A stretch of 46,806 nt of DNA, from contig CAVZIX010000001.1 in assembly GCA_963775395.1 (NCBI GenBank), forward strand, positions 1-46,806, read 5' to 3'. Below the pieces are notes generated by a model. It saw nothing but the letters and a program-made list of their open reading frames with translations, was not told where the DNA came from and did no database searches. This DNA comes from JAIBJN01 sp963775395 (GTDB lineage: Bacteria; Actinomycetota; Thermoleophilia; Gaiellales; Gaiellaceae). The position numbers and the translations under genes are program-made. Within the stretch, counting starts at the first letter, position 1. Every line of letters begins with the position of its first letter. This document shows positions 26,130-33,830 of the stretch, one piece after another.

Positions 26130-27349
26130 TCGATATCCGGGCAGCTCGCGCCGAGACCGAGGCGTACCGCGCCGCGCTCGCACGCAAGGGCGCCGCGGAG
26201 GACTTCGATGCGCTCATGGAGGCGGACAGCGCGTGGCTCGCGCTCGTGCCGCAGGCCGACGAGCTGCGCGCGAAGACGAAGCTCAAGGGCAAGCCGACGC
26301 CGGAGCAGATCGAGGAGCTCAAGGGCGTGAAGGCGGAGCTCCAGCGCGTCGAGCAGGAGCTCGCCGCCGCGGAAAGCGCGCGCTCAGAGCTGCTCGAGCG
26401 CGTGCCGGCCCCGCCGGACCCGAGCGCGCCCGACGGCTTCACGGACGATGACGCCGTCGAGCTGCGCCGCGTCGGCGAGCCGCCTGCGTTCCCCTTCGAG
26501 CCGCGCGATCACCTCGAGCTCGCCCGCATCGACACTGAGCGCGGCGCCAACGTCTCCGGCTCGCGCTTCGTCTACCGCGTCGGGGCCGCGGCCCGCCTCG
26601 AGCTGGCCCTCTACCGCTTCGCGCTCGACCGTCTGACCGCGAAGGGCTTCGCGACCGTCCTGCCGCCCGTGCTCGTCCGCGAGGACGCCATGTACGGCAC
26701 GGGCTTCCTCCCCACCGACGAGGTGAACCTCTACCGAGTCGAGCGCGACGAGCTCTACCTCACGGGCACGTCCGAGGTGGCCCTGGCAGCCATGCACTCC
26801 GGCGAGGTGCTCGACACGGATGCGCTCCCGCTCCAGTACGCCGGCTACTCGACGTGTTTCCGCCGCGAGGCGGGGGCAGCAGGGAAGGACACGCGCGGCA
26901 TGTTCCGCGTCCACCAGTTCGACAAGGTCGAGATGTTCGTTTTCACGCTCCCCGAGCGCTCGGGCGAGGTGCACGACTTCCTGCTCGCCGTCGAGGAGGA
27001 GCTCGTCGCCGAGCTGGGCCTCCCCTACCGCGTCGTCAACATCGCTGCGGGCGACCTCGGCGCCTCGGCCTCGAAGAAGTACGACATCGAGGCCTGGTTC
27101 CCGGGGCAGGGCCGCTACCGGGAGATCACCTCGACCTCGAACACGACCGACTACCAGTCGCGCCGCCTCGACATCCGCTTCCGCGGCGAGCACGGCCTCG
27201 AGTTCGTCCACACGCTCAACGGCACGGCGGTCACCGCACGGGCGATGATCGCCGTGCTGGAGAACTTCCAGGAGGAGGGCGGCGCGGTCTCCGTGCCGGA
27301 CGTACTCACGGAGTTCGGCGCCCCGGCCCGCATCGAGCCGGGGGACTGA
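26126..27349 (+). CDS. serS: Seryl-tRNA synthetase
   Basis: 407 residues. The N-terminal about 100 residues form the long coiled-coil arm that contacts the tRNA-Ser variable loop. The class II core shows TGTSEVALAAMHSGE, motif 2 in CFRREAGAAGKDTRGMFRVH and the motif 3 region HTLNGTAVTARAMIAVLENF. It charges tRNA-Ser in the cytoplasm. The ATG overlaps the upstream phosphatase stop by four bases. A tRNA-Ser(UGA) gene lies 480 bp downstream, a suggestive but probably incidental link. Confidence 0.96.
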   Translation: MIDIRAARAETEAYRAALARKGAAEDFDALMEADSAWLALVPQADELRAKTKLKGKPTPEQIEELKGVKAELQRVEQELAAAESARSELLERVPAPPDPSAPDGFTDDDAVELRRVGEPPAFPFEPRDHLELARIDTERGANVSGSRFVYRVGAAARLELALYRFALDRLTAKGFATVLPPVLVREDAMYGTGFLPTDEVNLYRVERDELYLTGTSEVALAAMHSGEVLDTDALPLQYAGYSTCFRREAGAAGKDTRGMFRVHQFDKVEMFVFTLPERSGEVHDFLLAVEEELVAELGLPYRVVNIAAGDLGASASKKYDIEAWFPGQGRYREITSTSNTTDYQSRRLDIRFRGEHGLEFVHTLNGTAVTARAMIAVLENFQEEGGAVSVPDVLTEFGAPARIEPGD

Positions 27350-27352
27350 CTC

Positions 27353-27769
27353 CTAGCCCCGGGAGTAGCTCTCGGGCTCGCCGTGCGTGAACCAGCGCTC
27401 GACTGCGACGAGCGCAGTGAAGCGGCGGTTCTCACGGTTCCGGTACGGGGCGCCGCGATAGTGGAGAGACAGGCGGTCGATGTCCGCGAGCCCGACGTCC
27501 TCGCCGACCTCGGTCACCCGTCCGACGACCGAGACGTGGGTGTACCAGTCCTCGGGGTCGAAAATCGAGATCGCCACACGGGGATCCCGCCGCATGTAGC
27601 CGAGCCGGACGCGGCTCTCGTCCATGTTCACGAGGATCGTCCCGTCCTGCCACTCGTACCAGGTCGGTACGGCGTGAGGCTGCCCGTCGGGCCGAAGCGT
27701 TGTGATCACGGCTCCGTTCGGACGACGGAGGAAGGCGTTCAGCTCGCTCGGGATCGGCCCTGCCGGCAC
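27353..27769 (-). CDS. PPOX-class split-barrel oxidoreductase (F420 or FMN dependent)
   Basis: 138 residues from GTG 27769. The split-barrel core reads NGAVITTLRPDGQPHAVPTW, then NMDESRVRLGYMRRDPRVAI and DPEDWYTHVSVVGRVTEV. Members of this group in Actinobacteria reduce small molecules with F420 or act on FMN; the cofactor cannot be settled from sequence. It is convergent with serS, with stops 3 bp apart, and divergent from tRNA-Ser. Confidence 0.85.
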   Translation of the reverse strand: MPAGPIPSELNAFLRRPNGAVITTLRPDGQPHAVPTWYEWQDGTILVNMDESRVRLGYMRRDPRVAISIFDPEDWYTHVSVVGRVTEVGEDVGLADIDRLSLHYRGAPYRNRENRRFTALVAVERWFTHGEPESYSRG

Positions 27770-27829
27770 GGCCAGACGATATCGACCGTCCGACCGTGGC
27801 CGGGCGGGGCGCGGGCTACACTCCGCGCG

Positions 27830-27919
27830 GGCGGGGTGCCCGAGCGGTCGAAAGGGGCGGTCTTGAAAATCGCTAGGCGCTGATGAGGCGTCTCGTGGGT
27901 TCGAATCCCACCCCCGCCG
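27830..27919 (+). tRNA. tRNA-Ser (anticodon TGA)
   Basis: 90 bases with acceptor GGCGGGG/CCCCGCC, anticodon stem GCGGT/ATCGC with loop CTTGAAA (anticodon TGA), a long class II variable arm and T-arm GTGGG-TTCGAAT-CCCAC. Discriminator is G and CCA is not encoded. Its 3' part, from the anticodon loop onward, is the left copy of a 70-bp direct repeat, so it was the integration site of the element that follows. Confidence 0.95.
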
Positions 27920-27929
27920 TTAGCGAAGC
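27860..27929 (+). repeat. attL-like direct repeat, left copy
   Basis: The first of two identical 70-bp copies, running from the tRNA-Ser anticodon stem to 10 bp past the tRNA. The following 25 bp resemble, but do not match, those after the right copy. Confidence 0.85.
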
Positions 27930-28000
27930 GGAGTCCCGCTTGCCTAGAGGGATCGACGGGCGCGGGCACTCACCTACCTTCCGAGTGTCCGCGTCCGTCC

Positions 28001-28046
28001 GCGTTAGTCCACCGAAATCGTCCCTGACTAACGCGCGACTAACAGT
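28001..28046. other. Integrase arm-site-like repeats, left end
   Basis: GCGTTAGTC (28001-28009) is the inverse of GACTAACGC; GACTAACGCGCG (28026-28037) and GACTAAC (28038-28044) follow in direct orientation. The 12-mer recurs at the right end (29847-29858). The surrounding 337 bp (27920-28256) contain no gene that I can support. Confidence 0.5.
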
Positions 28047-28256
28047 GCGGGTTGTCGCCTGTCCGGGAAACGGCGTCCTGGAACGGCGGAACTCGCGGAG
28101 GACGTGCAGCGCGCGCTCCTCGATCTAGGACTCGTGGACGACCGACGCTGAAACCTTCGGGCGCGCTCGAAGGAACTCGATCAAGTTCCTGCTCGTACCA
28201 AAGCGGTGTCTATTTGTGTGCCCTCGTGAAAGCGCGCATGATGGCTGCAGACATTC

Positions 28257-29354
28257 GTGAAGTTGCTTCGCCGCCGCAGAGCGCGGGATCTCGCGATTGT
28301 GGCCGCCGTGGTAGCGCTCGGCGCGGTCGCGCTCACAGACGCGCTTCGCGGCTCCTCGGCCGAGGAGCCGCGGGACGGTCGAGCGGCGACTGCCGCGACG
28401 ACGGATGAGCGCGAGGCGTCCGCGACGACGGTCGAGGAGGCACAGGCCGGTCAAACACCGACCACCACGACTGATGAGGGTGAGCCGTCGTGGAGGCTGC
28501 CGGGCGGGGCCGCGTCGGGTCTCCTCGCCTTCACCGCCCCCGGCGCCTGCGAGCTTCGGGCCATCGACCTCCGCTCAGGCCGAATGCTCGACCTCCCCCG
28601 GCTGGAAACGAATTGCGCGCTTTACGCCCCGCGTGTCGGAAGCCGCGTCGCCTACCGCACGCTCGACGATGAGGGCGGTGCGACGAGGCGCTTCAGCGTT
28701 CTCGACCTGGAGAACCCGCGGGCGAGCTTCGGAGAGTACGTGGGGTTCTTTCCGATCGCTTGGGGCCCGGACGGCTCGACGCTCGCCTGGTGCGACAGCC
28801 TGCGGTCCGGGTTCGAGCTCTCGCGCGGACAGCGACCGAGGCGTCTCCAGCATTGCCCGCGAGCGTACGACCCGCACGGCGTGACGGCGTCTGTGAACGA
28901 CCGCCAGGAGATCGTGATCGGCGGGCGCCCGCTGCTGAGAGCCCGTCGACCTGTCTGGGAGCTCGCGTGGGGAGTCGACGGCTCGCTTGCCGTCCTCGTG
29001 GAGGGAGGGCGGGTCGACCGCTACGAGGGCGGACGCCTGGTGGGCACGGCGAGCGTGCCGACGCTCACGCCCGACCGCCCCATCACGTTCTTGGCCGACC
29101 ATGTTGCCGACCTTGCGCCCGACAACTGCGCGGCCCTCTCGGTCAGTGGCGACGTTGTCCGGCTGATCGACCTCGGCTGCTTCCAGGGCCGGGCCCCGCG
29201 GACGTTCAAAGGTGTGTATGCAGACTGGTCGCCGAACGGCAAGTGGGTCGCCGTCGCGGAGCCCGACGCGGTTGTCTTCCACCGTGTCGTCGGCCGCGAG
29301 GCGTCGGTACGCTGGGACGCGGTCGCAGGGCAGCTCGCCTGGCTCAGCGGCTGA
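28257..29354 (+). CDS. Membrane-anchored beta-propeller-like protein (element cargo)
   Basis: 365 residues from GTG 28257. A basic start (MKLLRRRRARDLAIVAAVVA) leads into one transmembrane helix, then a Thr/Glu-rich linker to about residue 80, and then repeating blades with SRVAYRTLDDEGGA, WGPDGSTLAWCDS and ADWSPNGKWVAVAEPD, as in TolB/WD40-like propellers. The topology suggests an extracytoplasmic sensor or binding protein. No enzyme motif is visible. It is the main cargo of the tRNA-Ser element and overlaps the convergent minus-strand gene by 11 bp. Confidence 0.7.
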   Translation: MKLLRRRRARDLAIVAAVVALGAVALTDALRGSSAEEPRDGRAATAATTDEREASATTVEEAQAGQTPTTTTDEGEPSWRLPGGAASGLLAFTAPGACELRAIDLRSGRMLDLPRLETNCALYAPRVGSRVAYRTLDDEGGATRRFSVLDLENPRASFGEYVGFFPIAWGPDGSTLAWCDSLRSGFELSRGQRPRRLQHCPRAYDPHGVTASVNDRQEIVIGGRPLLRARRPVWELAWGVDGSLAVLVEGGRVDRYEGGRLVGTASVPTLTPDRPITFLADHVADLAPDNCAALSVSGDVVRLIDLGCFQGRAPRTFKGVYADWSPNGKWVAVAEPDAVVFHRVVGREASVRWDAVAGQLAWLSG

Positions 29355-29777
29355 CGTCGGGCACCCCCTCCCCCTCGGCGAACGCCGCGGGACGGTCCTC
29401 CTCCGGAATCCCATGCTCCTCGCTGTAGCGATCGAACGCGGAGAGTCCCGGCAAGCCCTCACCCGATAGAGCGACCCGCTACCAAAGAATCGACACGCGA
29501 GCGCCCTCGAAAATGTGACGAAGTCCACGCATCTGGAGTACGAGATGGTATCGGCGAAGAGCCGCCAGACCGCCTGCCAGAGCGGGTCCTTCGGGTCGAG
29601 GCGTTCAACTTTCAGCCCGATCCGCTCCGCCTCGTCAGCGTCGATCGCTGCCCCATGGGAGTAGAACCGCTCGACCTCCCCGAGCGTCTTCGCGATTTCA
29701 GCCGCCTTGTCCACGTCGTCGGCGCACTGGTATCGCTCAAGCCACTTCCGCGCGAACTCCTCGATCGATACTGGCAC
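29344..29777 (-). CDS. Hypothetical protein of the tRNA-Ser element, probably frameshifted
   Basis: From GTG 29777, preceded by GGGGAG, the protein starts MPVSIEEFARKWLERYQCAD and runs through VERLDPKDPLWQAVWRLFAD. Near 29466 the frame loses coding character, while the adjacent frame continues as EGLPGLSAFDRYSEEHGIPE to VPDVSR and a TGA at 29344-29346. Joining them with one missing base gives 144 residues. The FARKWLERY start faintly recalls integrase arm domains, but nothing catalytic is present and I do not assign it. Alternatively the upstream part is the whole gene and the tail belongs to a remnant. Confidence 0.45.
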
Positions 29778-29834
29778 CTTCTCCCCGGTTCTCTCGCGGA
29801 ATAGGCGACACTTCTGGACGCTTACCTCGACGGG

Positions 29835-29858
29835 ACCAACGCGCGGACTAACGCGCGG
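29835..29858. other. Integrase arm-site-like repeats, right end
   Basis: GACCAACGCGCG (29835-29846) is followed directly by GACTAACGCGCG (29847-29858); the latter is identical to 28026-28037 at the other end of the element. Tandem copies close to the att core fit arm-type binding sites of a tyrosine recombinase. Confidence 0.5.
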
Positions 29859-29893
29859 AATGAAGAAACCCTGGAAATCGGAGATTCCTAGCA

Positions 29894-29963
29894 GTCTTGA
29901 AAATCGCTAGGCGCTGATGAGGCGTCTCGTGGGTTCGAATCCCACCCCCGCCGTTAGCGAAGC
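29894..29963 (+). repeat. attR-like direct repeat, right copy (tRNA-Ser 3' fragment)
   Basis: Identical over 70 bp to 27860-27929. It lacks the tRNA 5' half and so is not a functional tRNA. It marks the right end of the element and the former end of the chromosomal tRNA gene. Confidence 0.85.
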
Positions 29964-29965
29964 CG

Positions 29966-29988
29966 AATCCCGCTTGTCTAGCGGGATT
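29966..29988 (+). terminator. Hairpin terminator after the right repeat
   Basis: AATCCCGCT and AGCGGGATT form a perfect 9-bp stem with loop TGTCT, three bases after the repeat. It was probably the original terminator of tRNA-Ser before integration. The left copy has only a degenerate version. Confidence 0.65.
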
Positions 29989-30078
29989 GCCACGCGCTGT
30001 CGGCATGATCGATGAGATCGGCGCGGCGGTCCGGTCGTACTGAACGACGACCAAACCAGCGAGGAGGGACCCGCGACC

Positions 30079-30718
30079 ATGAAACTGACGACCATCACGC
30101 ATGTCACCGTCGATGGAGTGATGCAGGGACTCGGCGCGGCGGATGAGGACCGCAGGGGCGGATTCGAGCGCGGCGGATGGGCCATACCGCTTTTCGACGG
30201 CGAGGCCGCGACGTTCCTCGACGAGGTCTTCCAGCGCGCCGACGCCTTCCTGTTCGGGCGGCGGACCTACGAGATCTTTGCCGGCTCCTGGGGAACCGGC
30301 TCCTGGGGGGAAAATCAGGGCAACAACCCGATCTCAGTGGCGTTGAACACGCGGCCCAAGTACGTGGCATCGACGCACGCTCACCGACCCGCAATGGGCG
30401 GACACGACCGTCCTCTCCGGAGACGTCGCGGCCGCCGTCGGCGAGCTGAAAGCCAAGCCGGGAGGCGAGCTGCAAGTGCACGGCAGCGGCGCCCTGGTCC
30501 GCTGGCTCGTCGACAACGCCCTGGTCGACGAGATCATCCTGCTCACCTATCCCGTGGTCGTCGGCCAGGGCACGCGGCTCTTCCCCGACGCCGGCACGGA
30601 CATGGCACTCGAGCTGGTCGACTCCCGGGCCACCCCGACCGGGGTGACGATCCAGGTCTACCGGCCCACCGGGCGCCCGCAGTACGCACCGGCCACGGCC
30701 GACGAGGCAGTGACATGA
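30079..30718 (+). CDS. DHFR-fold reductase, RibD C-terminal-like (frameshift at 30376)
   Basis: Repaired length 212 residues. The start MKLTTITHVTVDGVMQGLGA and the following FLFGRRTYEIFAGSW match the dihydrofolate-reductase-like family. One extra base at 30376 breaks the frame after NTRPKYVAST; skipping it continues as TLTDPQWADTTVLSGD, VHGSGALVRWLVDNALVDEI and LLTYPVVVGQGTRLFPD, the conserved C-terminal half. GAGGAGGG ten bases before the ATG supports the start. Such proteins are NADPH-dependent reductases of unknown substrate, not true folate enzymes. The stop overlaps the next ATG (ATGA). Confidence 0.85.
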
Positions 30719-31788
30719 ACGCGACGATGAACGGCGAGTCACTGTGGCCGCGGCTCGCGGAGCTGCCGCTCGTGATCGAGGCGTGCGAGTACGACCGCCT
30801 GCACGCCGTCCTCGCCAACGAGTTCGAGCGCATCACCACCCACGTGCGGCTCGCCGGCGAGGGCACCGACGGCCTGGGTGAGGACATCTCGATCTTCCGC
30901 GAGGACGGCACCGCGCTGCACGAGATCCGCCCCGCCCTGGGGCTCGAGGGCGAGTGGACGCTGGCCGGCTTCTGCGACCACCTCGCCACGCTCGAGCTGT
31001 GGCCGGAGCCCCCGGAGTGGGAGGTGGCGCTGCGCTTCCGCAACTGGGCGTTCGAGTCGGCCGCGCTCGACCTCGCGCTGCGCCAGGCCGGCCGCTCGCT
31101 GCACGACGTGCTCGGGCTGGAGCCGCAGCCGGTGCGGTTCGTCAACTCGCTCGGCCTCGGCAAGGAGCCTTCGTTCGAGCCTCTGCGCCGGCGGCTCGCC
31201 CGCTCCCCCGGCGTGCGCTTCAAGCTCGACGCGGAGGCGACGTGGGCGCCGGCGCTCGTGGACCAGGTCGCGGCGACCGGCGCCGTGGACACGATCGACT
31301 TCAAGGGCCACTACGGCTTCGACGTCGAGGATCCGGAAGCCCTCGGCGCCCTGTACGACCACGTGCTCGGTGCGTTCCCGGACGCCTATCTGGAGGACCC
31401 GCACGACCTGCCCGAGATCGCGCAGCGGCTCGGCGATCACCTCGAGCGCGTGTCCTACGACTCGCCGATCCGCAGCGCCGAGGACATCGGCGCCACGCCG
31501 CTGGCCGCCCGCGTGGTGAACGTCAAGCCGTCGCGGATCGGCAGCCTGCGCGCCCTGTTCGAGGTCTACGCGCGCTGCGCGCGCGAGCGGCGGCCGATGT
31601 ACGGCGGCGGCATGGGCGAGCTCGGCGTGGGCCGCGGGCAGATCGAGCTGCTCGCCGCGCTGTTCCACGCCGACGCGCCCAACGATGTCGCGCCGAGTGC
31701 CTACAACGAGGACGACCCGGCGGACGACCTGCCGCCCAGCCCGCTGGCGCCGCGCCCTGCGGCAGCCGGCTTCCGCTGGGCGGCGTAG
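30715..31788 (+). CDS. Enolase-superfamily enzyme (OSBS/mandelate racemase-like)
   Basis: 357 residues. An N-terminal capping domain is followed by the barrel with metal and acid/base positions: FKLDAEATW (Asp and Glu), DTIDFKGHY, the metal glutamate in AYLEDPHDLPE, and VNVKPSRIGSLRALFEVYA with the likely catalytic lysine. YGGGMGELGVGRGQIELLAA near the end is the usual closing loop. These enzymes abstract a proton alpha to a carboxylate. Substrate is unknown. Translation is coupled to the DHFR-like gene, so the two may share a pathway. Confidence 0.8.
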   Translation: MNATMNGESLWPRLAELPLVIEACEYDRLHAVLANEFERITTHVRLAGEGTDGLGEDISIFREDGTALHEIRPALGLEGEWTLAGFCDHLATLELWPEPPEWEVALRFRNWAFESAALDLALRQAGRSLHDVLGLEPQPVRFVNSLGLGKEPSFEPLRRRLARSPGVRFKLDAEATWAPALVDQVAATGAVDTIDFKGHYGFDVEDPEALGALYDHVLGAFPDAYLEDPHDLPEIAQRLGDHLERVSYDSPIRSAEDIGATPLAARVVNVKPSRIGSLRALFEVYARCARERRPMYGGGMGELGVGRGQIELLAALFHADAPNDVAPSAYNEDDPADDLPPSPLAPRPAAAGFRWAA

Positions 31789-31827
31789 GCGAGTCCGCGG
31801 GCCTCTATCGCACGTTACGCTGGCGCA

Positions 31828-32376
31828 GTGCAGACCGGTGAGGTCGGAATCGAGATCACGCCGATCCTCGACGCCTCCTCGGTCGAGTCGACGTTCGCCG
31901 CGCAGCTTGACGCGCTCCTGCGCCGCACGTGCCAGATCGCCCGCGCGCTGACCGGCGCCGAGCAGGCGGCCCTCAAGCTCTGGGTCGGCGAGGAGCCCTC
32001 GCAGGCGCGCAAGTACTTCAGCCTCAGCGAGAAATACGCCGCGTTCCGTGACTTCCGAGTCGACCCGAAGGGCCTCGGTCTGCATGGGATGACGATCCCG
32101 CCCGGCGAAGTCGTCCGCCTGACCGAAGCCGAGGTACTGGCGCATCCGCTCTACGACGGCTTCGGCTCGCTCGCGGACGCCCATCCGCCGATGCGGGGAT
32201 GGCTGGCCACGAGCATCTGCGGCGACGACGGTCGAGTCTACGGTCTGCTGCAGCTGAGCGACAAAAGCGGCGGCCGCGACTTCGACGAAGCCGACGAGAC
32301 GAACATCCACGAGCTCGCCGCTCTGATCGGCGAAACGCTCGACGCGCTACGACTGGCCGCGCAGCAGCCGGCTTAG
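31828..32376 (+). CDS. Single GAF-domain protein
   Basis: 182 residues from GTG 31828. After a short lead (FAAQLDALLRRTCQIARALT) comes a GAF fold ending DGRVYGLLQLSDKSGGRDFD and ETNIHELAALIGETLDAL. No output domain is present, so it probably binds a small ligand and acts on a partner. It is convergent with a CBS-pair protein; the gap is 7 bp. Confidence 0.8.
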   Translation: MQTGEVGIEITPILDASSVESTFAAQLDALLRRTCQIARALTGAEQAALKLWVGEEPSQARKYFSLSEKYAAFRDFRVDPKGLGLHGMTIPPGEVVRLTEAEVLAHPLYDGFGSLADAHPPMRGWLATSICGDDGRVYGLLQLSDKSGGRDFDEADETNIHELAALIGETLDALRLAAQQPA

Positions 32377-32383
32377 CCGGCGT

Positions 32384-32815
32384 CTAGCTGCGCTCTGCCT
32401 CCGAAGGCTCGGAGATCGCCCCGACGAGCTGTCCGGTCCTCTCGTTGTCCTTGAGTGCGATGTCAGCCTGGGCGACCATGCCGACGAGCCTGCCGTTCTC
32501 GACCACGGGCAGCCGCCGAACCTGGTGGCGGGACATCAGCTCGAGCGCCTCTTCGAGGTCGTGGTTGGGCTCTACACTGATGAGGTCGCGAGAGTAGACG
32601 TCCCCGACCGACGTCGTCTCAGGGACCGCACTCTCGGCGACCACTCTCGTCGTGATGTCCCGGTCGGTGATCATCCCGACGAGCCGCTCGTCCTCGGTCA
32701 CCGGGAGCGAGCCGATGTGCCCCTCTCGCATCAGTCGCGCGGCCTCGACCACCGACGCCGATGCGCCGATCGAGCGGGGATCTTCGGTCATCGCGTCGCG
32801 AACGCTCTTCGCCAT
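32384..32815 (-). CDS. Tandem CBS-domain protein
   Basis: 143 residues made of two CBS domains: DAMTEDPRSIGASASVVEAA to LVGMITDRDITTRV, and VYSRDLISVEPNHDLEEAL to LVGMVAQADIAL. Stand-alone CBS pairs bind adenosyl nucleotides (AMP, ATP, SAM) and regulate partner proteins. It is divergent from the TIR-like gene at 32908, with 92 bp between them. Confidence 0.92.
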   Translation of the reverse strand: MAKSVRDAMTEDPRSIGASASVVEAARLMREGHIGSLPVTEDERLVGMITDRDITTRVVAESAVPETTSVGDVYSRDLISVEPNHDLEEALELMSRHQVRRLPVVENGRLVGMVAQADIALKDNERTGQLVGAISEPSEAERS

Positions 32816-32907
32816 CGTGGCTCCTCTCCTCGCTGTTGTGCGATCTTAGACGTGTTTCCGTGATCGAGTACGCTGGCCTCGTCGCTCGACCGAAAGGTGA
32901 ACCGCGC

Positions 32908-33825
32908 ATGAACAAGCCGCGCATCTTCCTTGGGTCGTCGGGCAAGCAGACCAAGCTGCTCCAGGCGATCACGCGAGGGCTCGCGGACGTCGCCGACGTC
33001 GAGCCCTGGACGACCACGTTCAACCCGGGGCGGTCCACCCTCGACCGGCTCGTCGAGCTCTCCCAGGAGGTCGATTTCGCCGCGTTCGTGTTCGCCCAGG
33101 ACGACTGGACCGAGACGGATGCGTCCCAGTCCGGCCAGGCGTCTCCGCGCGACAACGTGGTGTTCGAGGCTGGCCTGTTCGGCGGCGCGCTCGGCATCCG
33201 GCGCACGTTCATCCTCCACGCAAACGGGTCGAAGCTGCCGAGCGATCTGCTCGGGCTGACCTCCGTCCGCTACGACCCGGCGACCAGTCCGGCGGAGGTT
33301 CGGGCGATCAACGAGAAGCTCCGCAAGGCGATCGAGACCGAGGGTCGCCGCGGACTGGTCGAGGGGTTCTGGTGGCAGCTCTCGCTGACCGCGCGGAGCG
33401 AGGAAGAACCGTCGGCGGTGGGCCTCCTGAGCATCACGCGCGACCGCGACGGCGGCCTCAACGTGACCGGCCGGGCCTGGCAGGAGGACGGCACTCTTTC
33501 GGCCCGCTATTCGAGCGAAGCTGCGAAGGAGCGCAGAGATCCGGCCGGCATCCTCTACTTCTGGAAGGGCGAGCGCCCTCGGCACCCGAACGCCCCGCAG
33601 CTCGAGGGCACCGGCGAGATCAAGATGGAGACCGCCGACCGCGCCACCGGGTACTGGACGACACGCTCGGATCGCGACCCCGGGCTGAATGCCCGAACCG
33701 CCGGCGTCTACTTTCGAGCCGACCCCTCCGACCTCGAGGTGCTGGACGGCGGGAGCGAGGAGGAGCGCGCCCAGCTCATCGCGCAGCGCCTCCGGGAGTG
33801 GAAGTCGGCCGCGAACACATTCTGA
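32908..33825 (+). CDS. TIR-like nucleotide-binding protein with beta-rich C-terminal domain
   Basis: 305 residues; the ATG is preceded by AAAGGTGA eight bases away. Residues 1-145 match the predicted nucleotide-binding TIR-like family (PF10137 type): PRIFLGSSGK, STLDRLVELSQEVDFAAFVF, PRDNVVFEAGLFGG with candidate catalytic Glu87, and LPSDLLGLTSVRYD. Residues 150-305 are rich in alternating beta patterns (GFWWQLSL, LNVTGRAWQEDGTLSARY, GILYFWKGERP, ATGYWTTRSD), suggesting a small barrel. TIR-like domains of this family occur as NAD-degrading effectors in anti-phage systems. No cyclase or other defence gene is adjacent. Effector role is inferred. Confidence 0.78.
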   Translation: MNKPRIFLGSSGKQTKLLQAITRGLADVADVEPWTTTFNPGRSTLDRLVELSQEVDFAAFVFAQDDWTETDASQSGQASPRDNVVFEAGLFGGALGIRRTFILHANGSKLPSDLLGLTSVRYDPATSPAEVRAINEKLRKAIETEGRRGLVEGFWWQLSLTARSEEEPSAVGLLSITRDRDGGLNVTGRAWQEDGTLSARYSSEAAKERRDPAGILYFWKGERPRHPNAPQLEGTGEIKMETADRATGYWTTRSDRDPGLNARTAGVYFRADPSDLEVLDGGSEEERAQLIAQRLREWKSAANTF

Positions 33826-33830
33826 GCCGC

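Larger units (their letters stand above)
27860..29963. mobile_element. Integrative element in tRNA-Ser, no integrase gene
   Basis: The segment is bounded by a perfect 70-bp direct repeat (27860-27929 and 29894-29963) made of the tRNA-Ser 3' half plus 10 bp. The left copy completes the functional tRNA; the right copy is only the 3' half and keeps a clean 9-bp terminator hairpin, so it represents the original chromosomal side. Inside each end is the identical 12-mer GACTAACGCGCG, like integrase arm sites. The cargo is one anchored propeller protein (28257-29354) and one unknown minus-strand gene (29344-29777). No recombinase gene is present. It is either a decayed element or a satellite moved in trans. 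Confidence 0.75.

Noticed and set aside
27739..27969. Minus-strand ORF encoding GGGGIRTHETPHQRLAIF, and its near copy at 29848-30102
   Set aside because: This is the antisense translation of tRNA-Ser and its duplicate fragment, a well-known spurious protein; the shared peptide reflects only the direct repeat.
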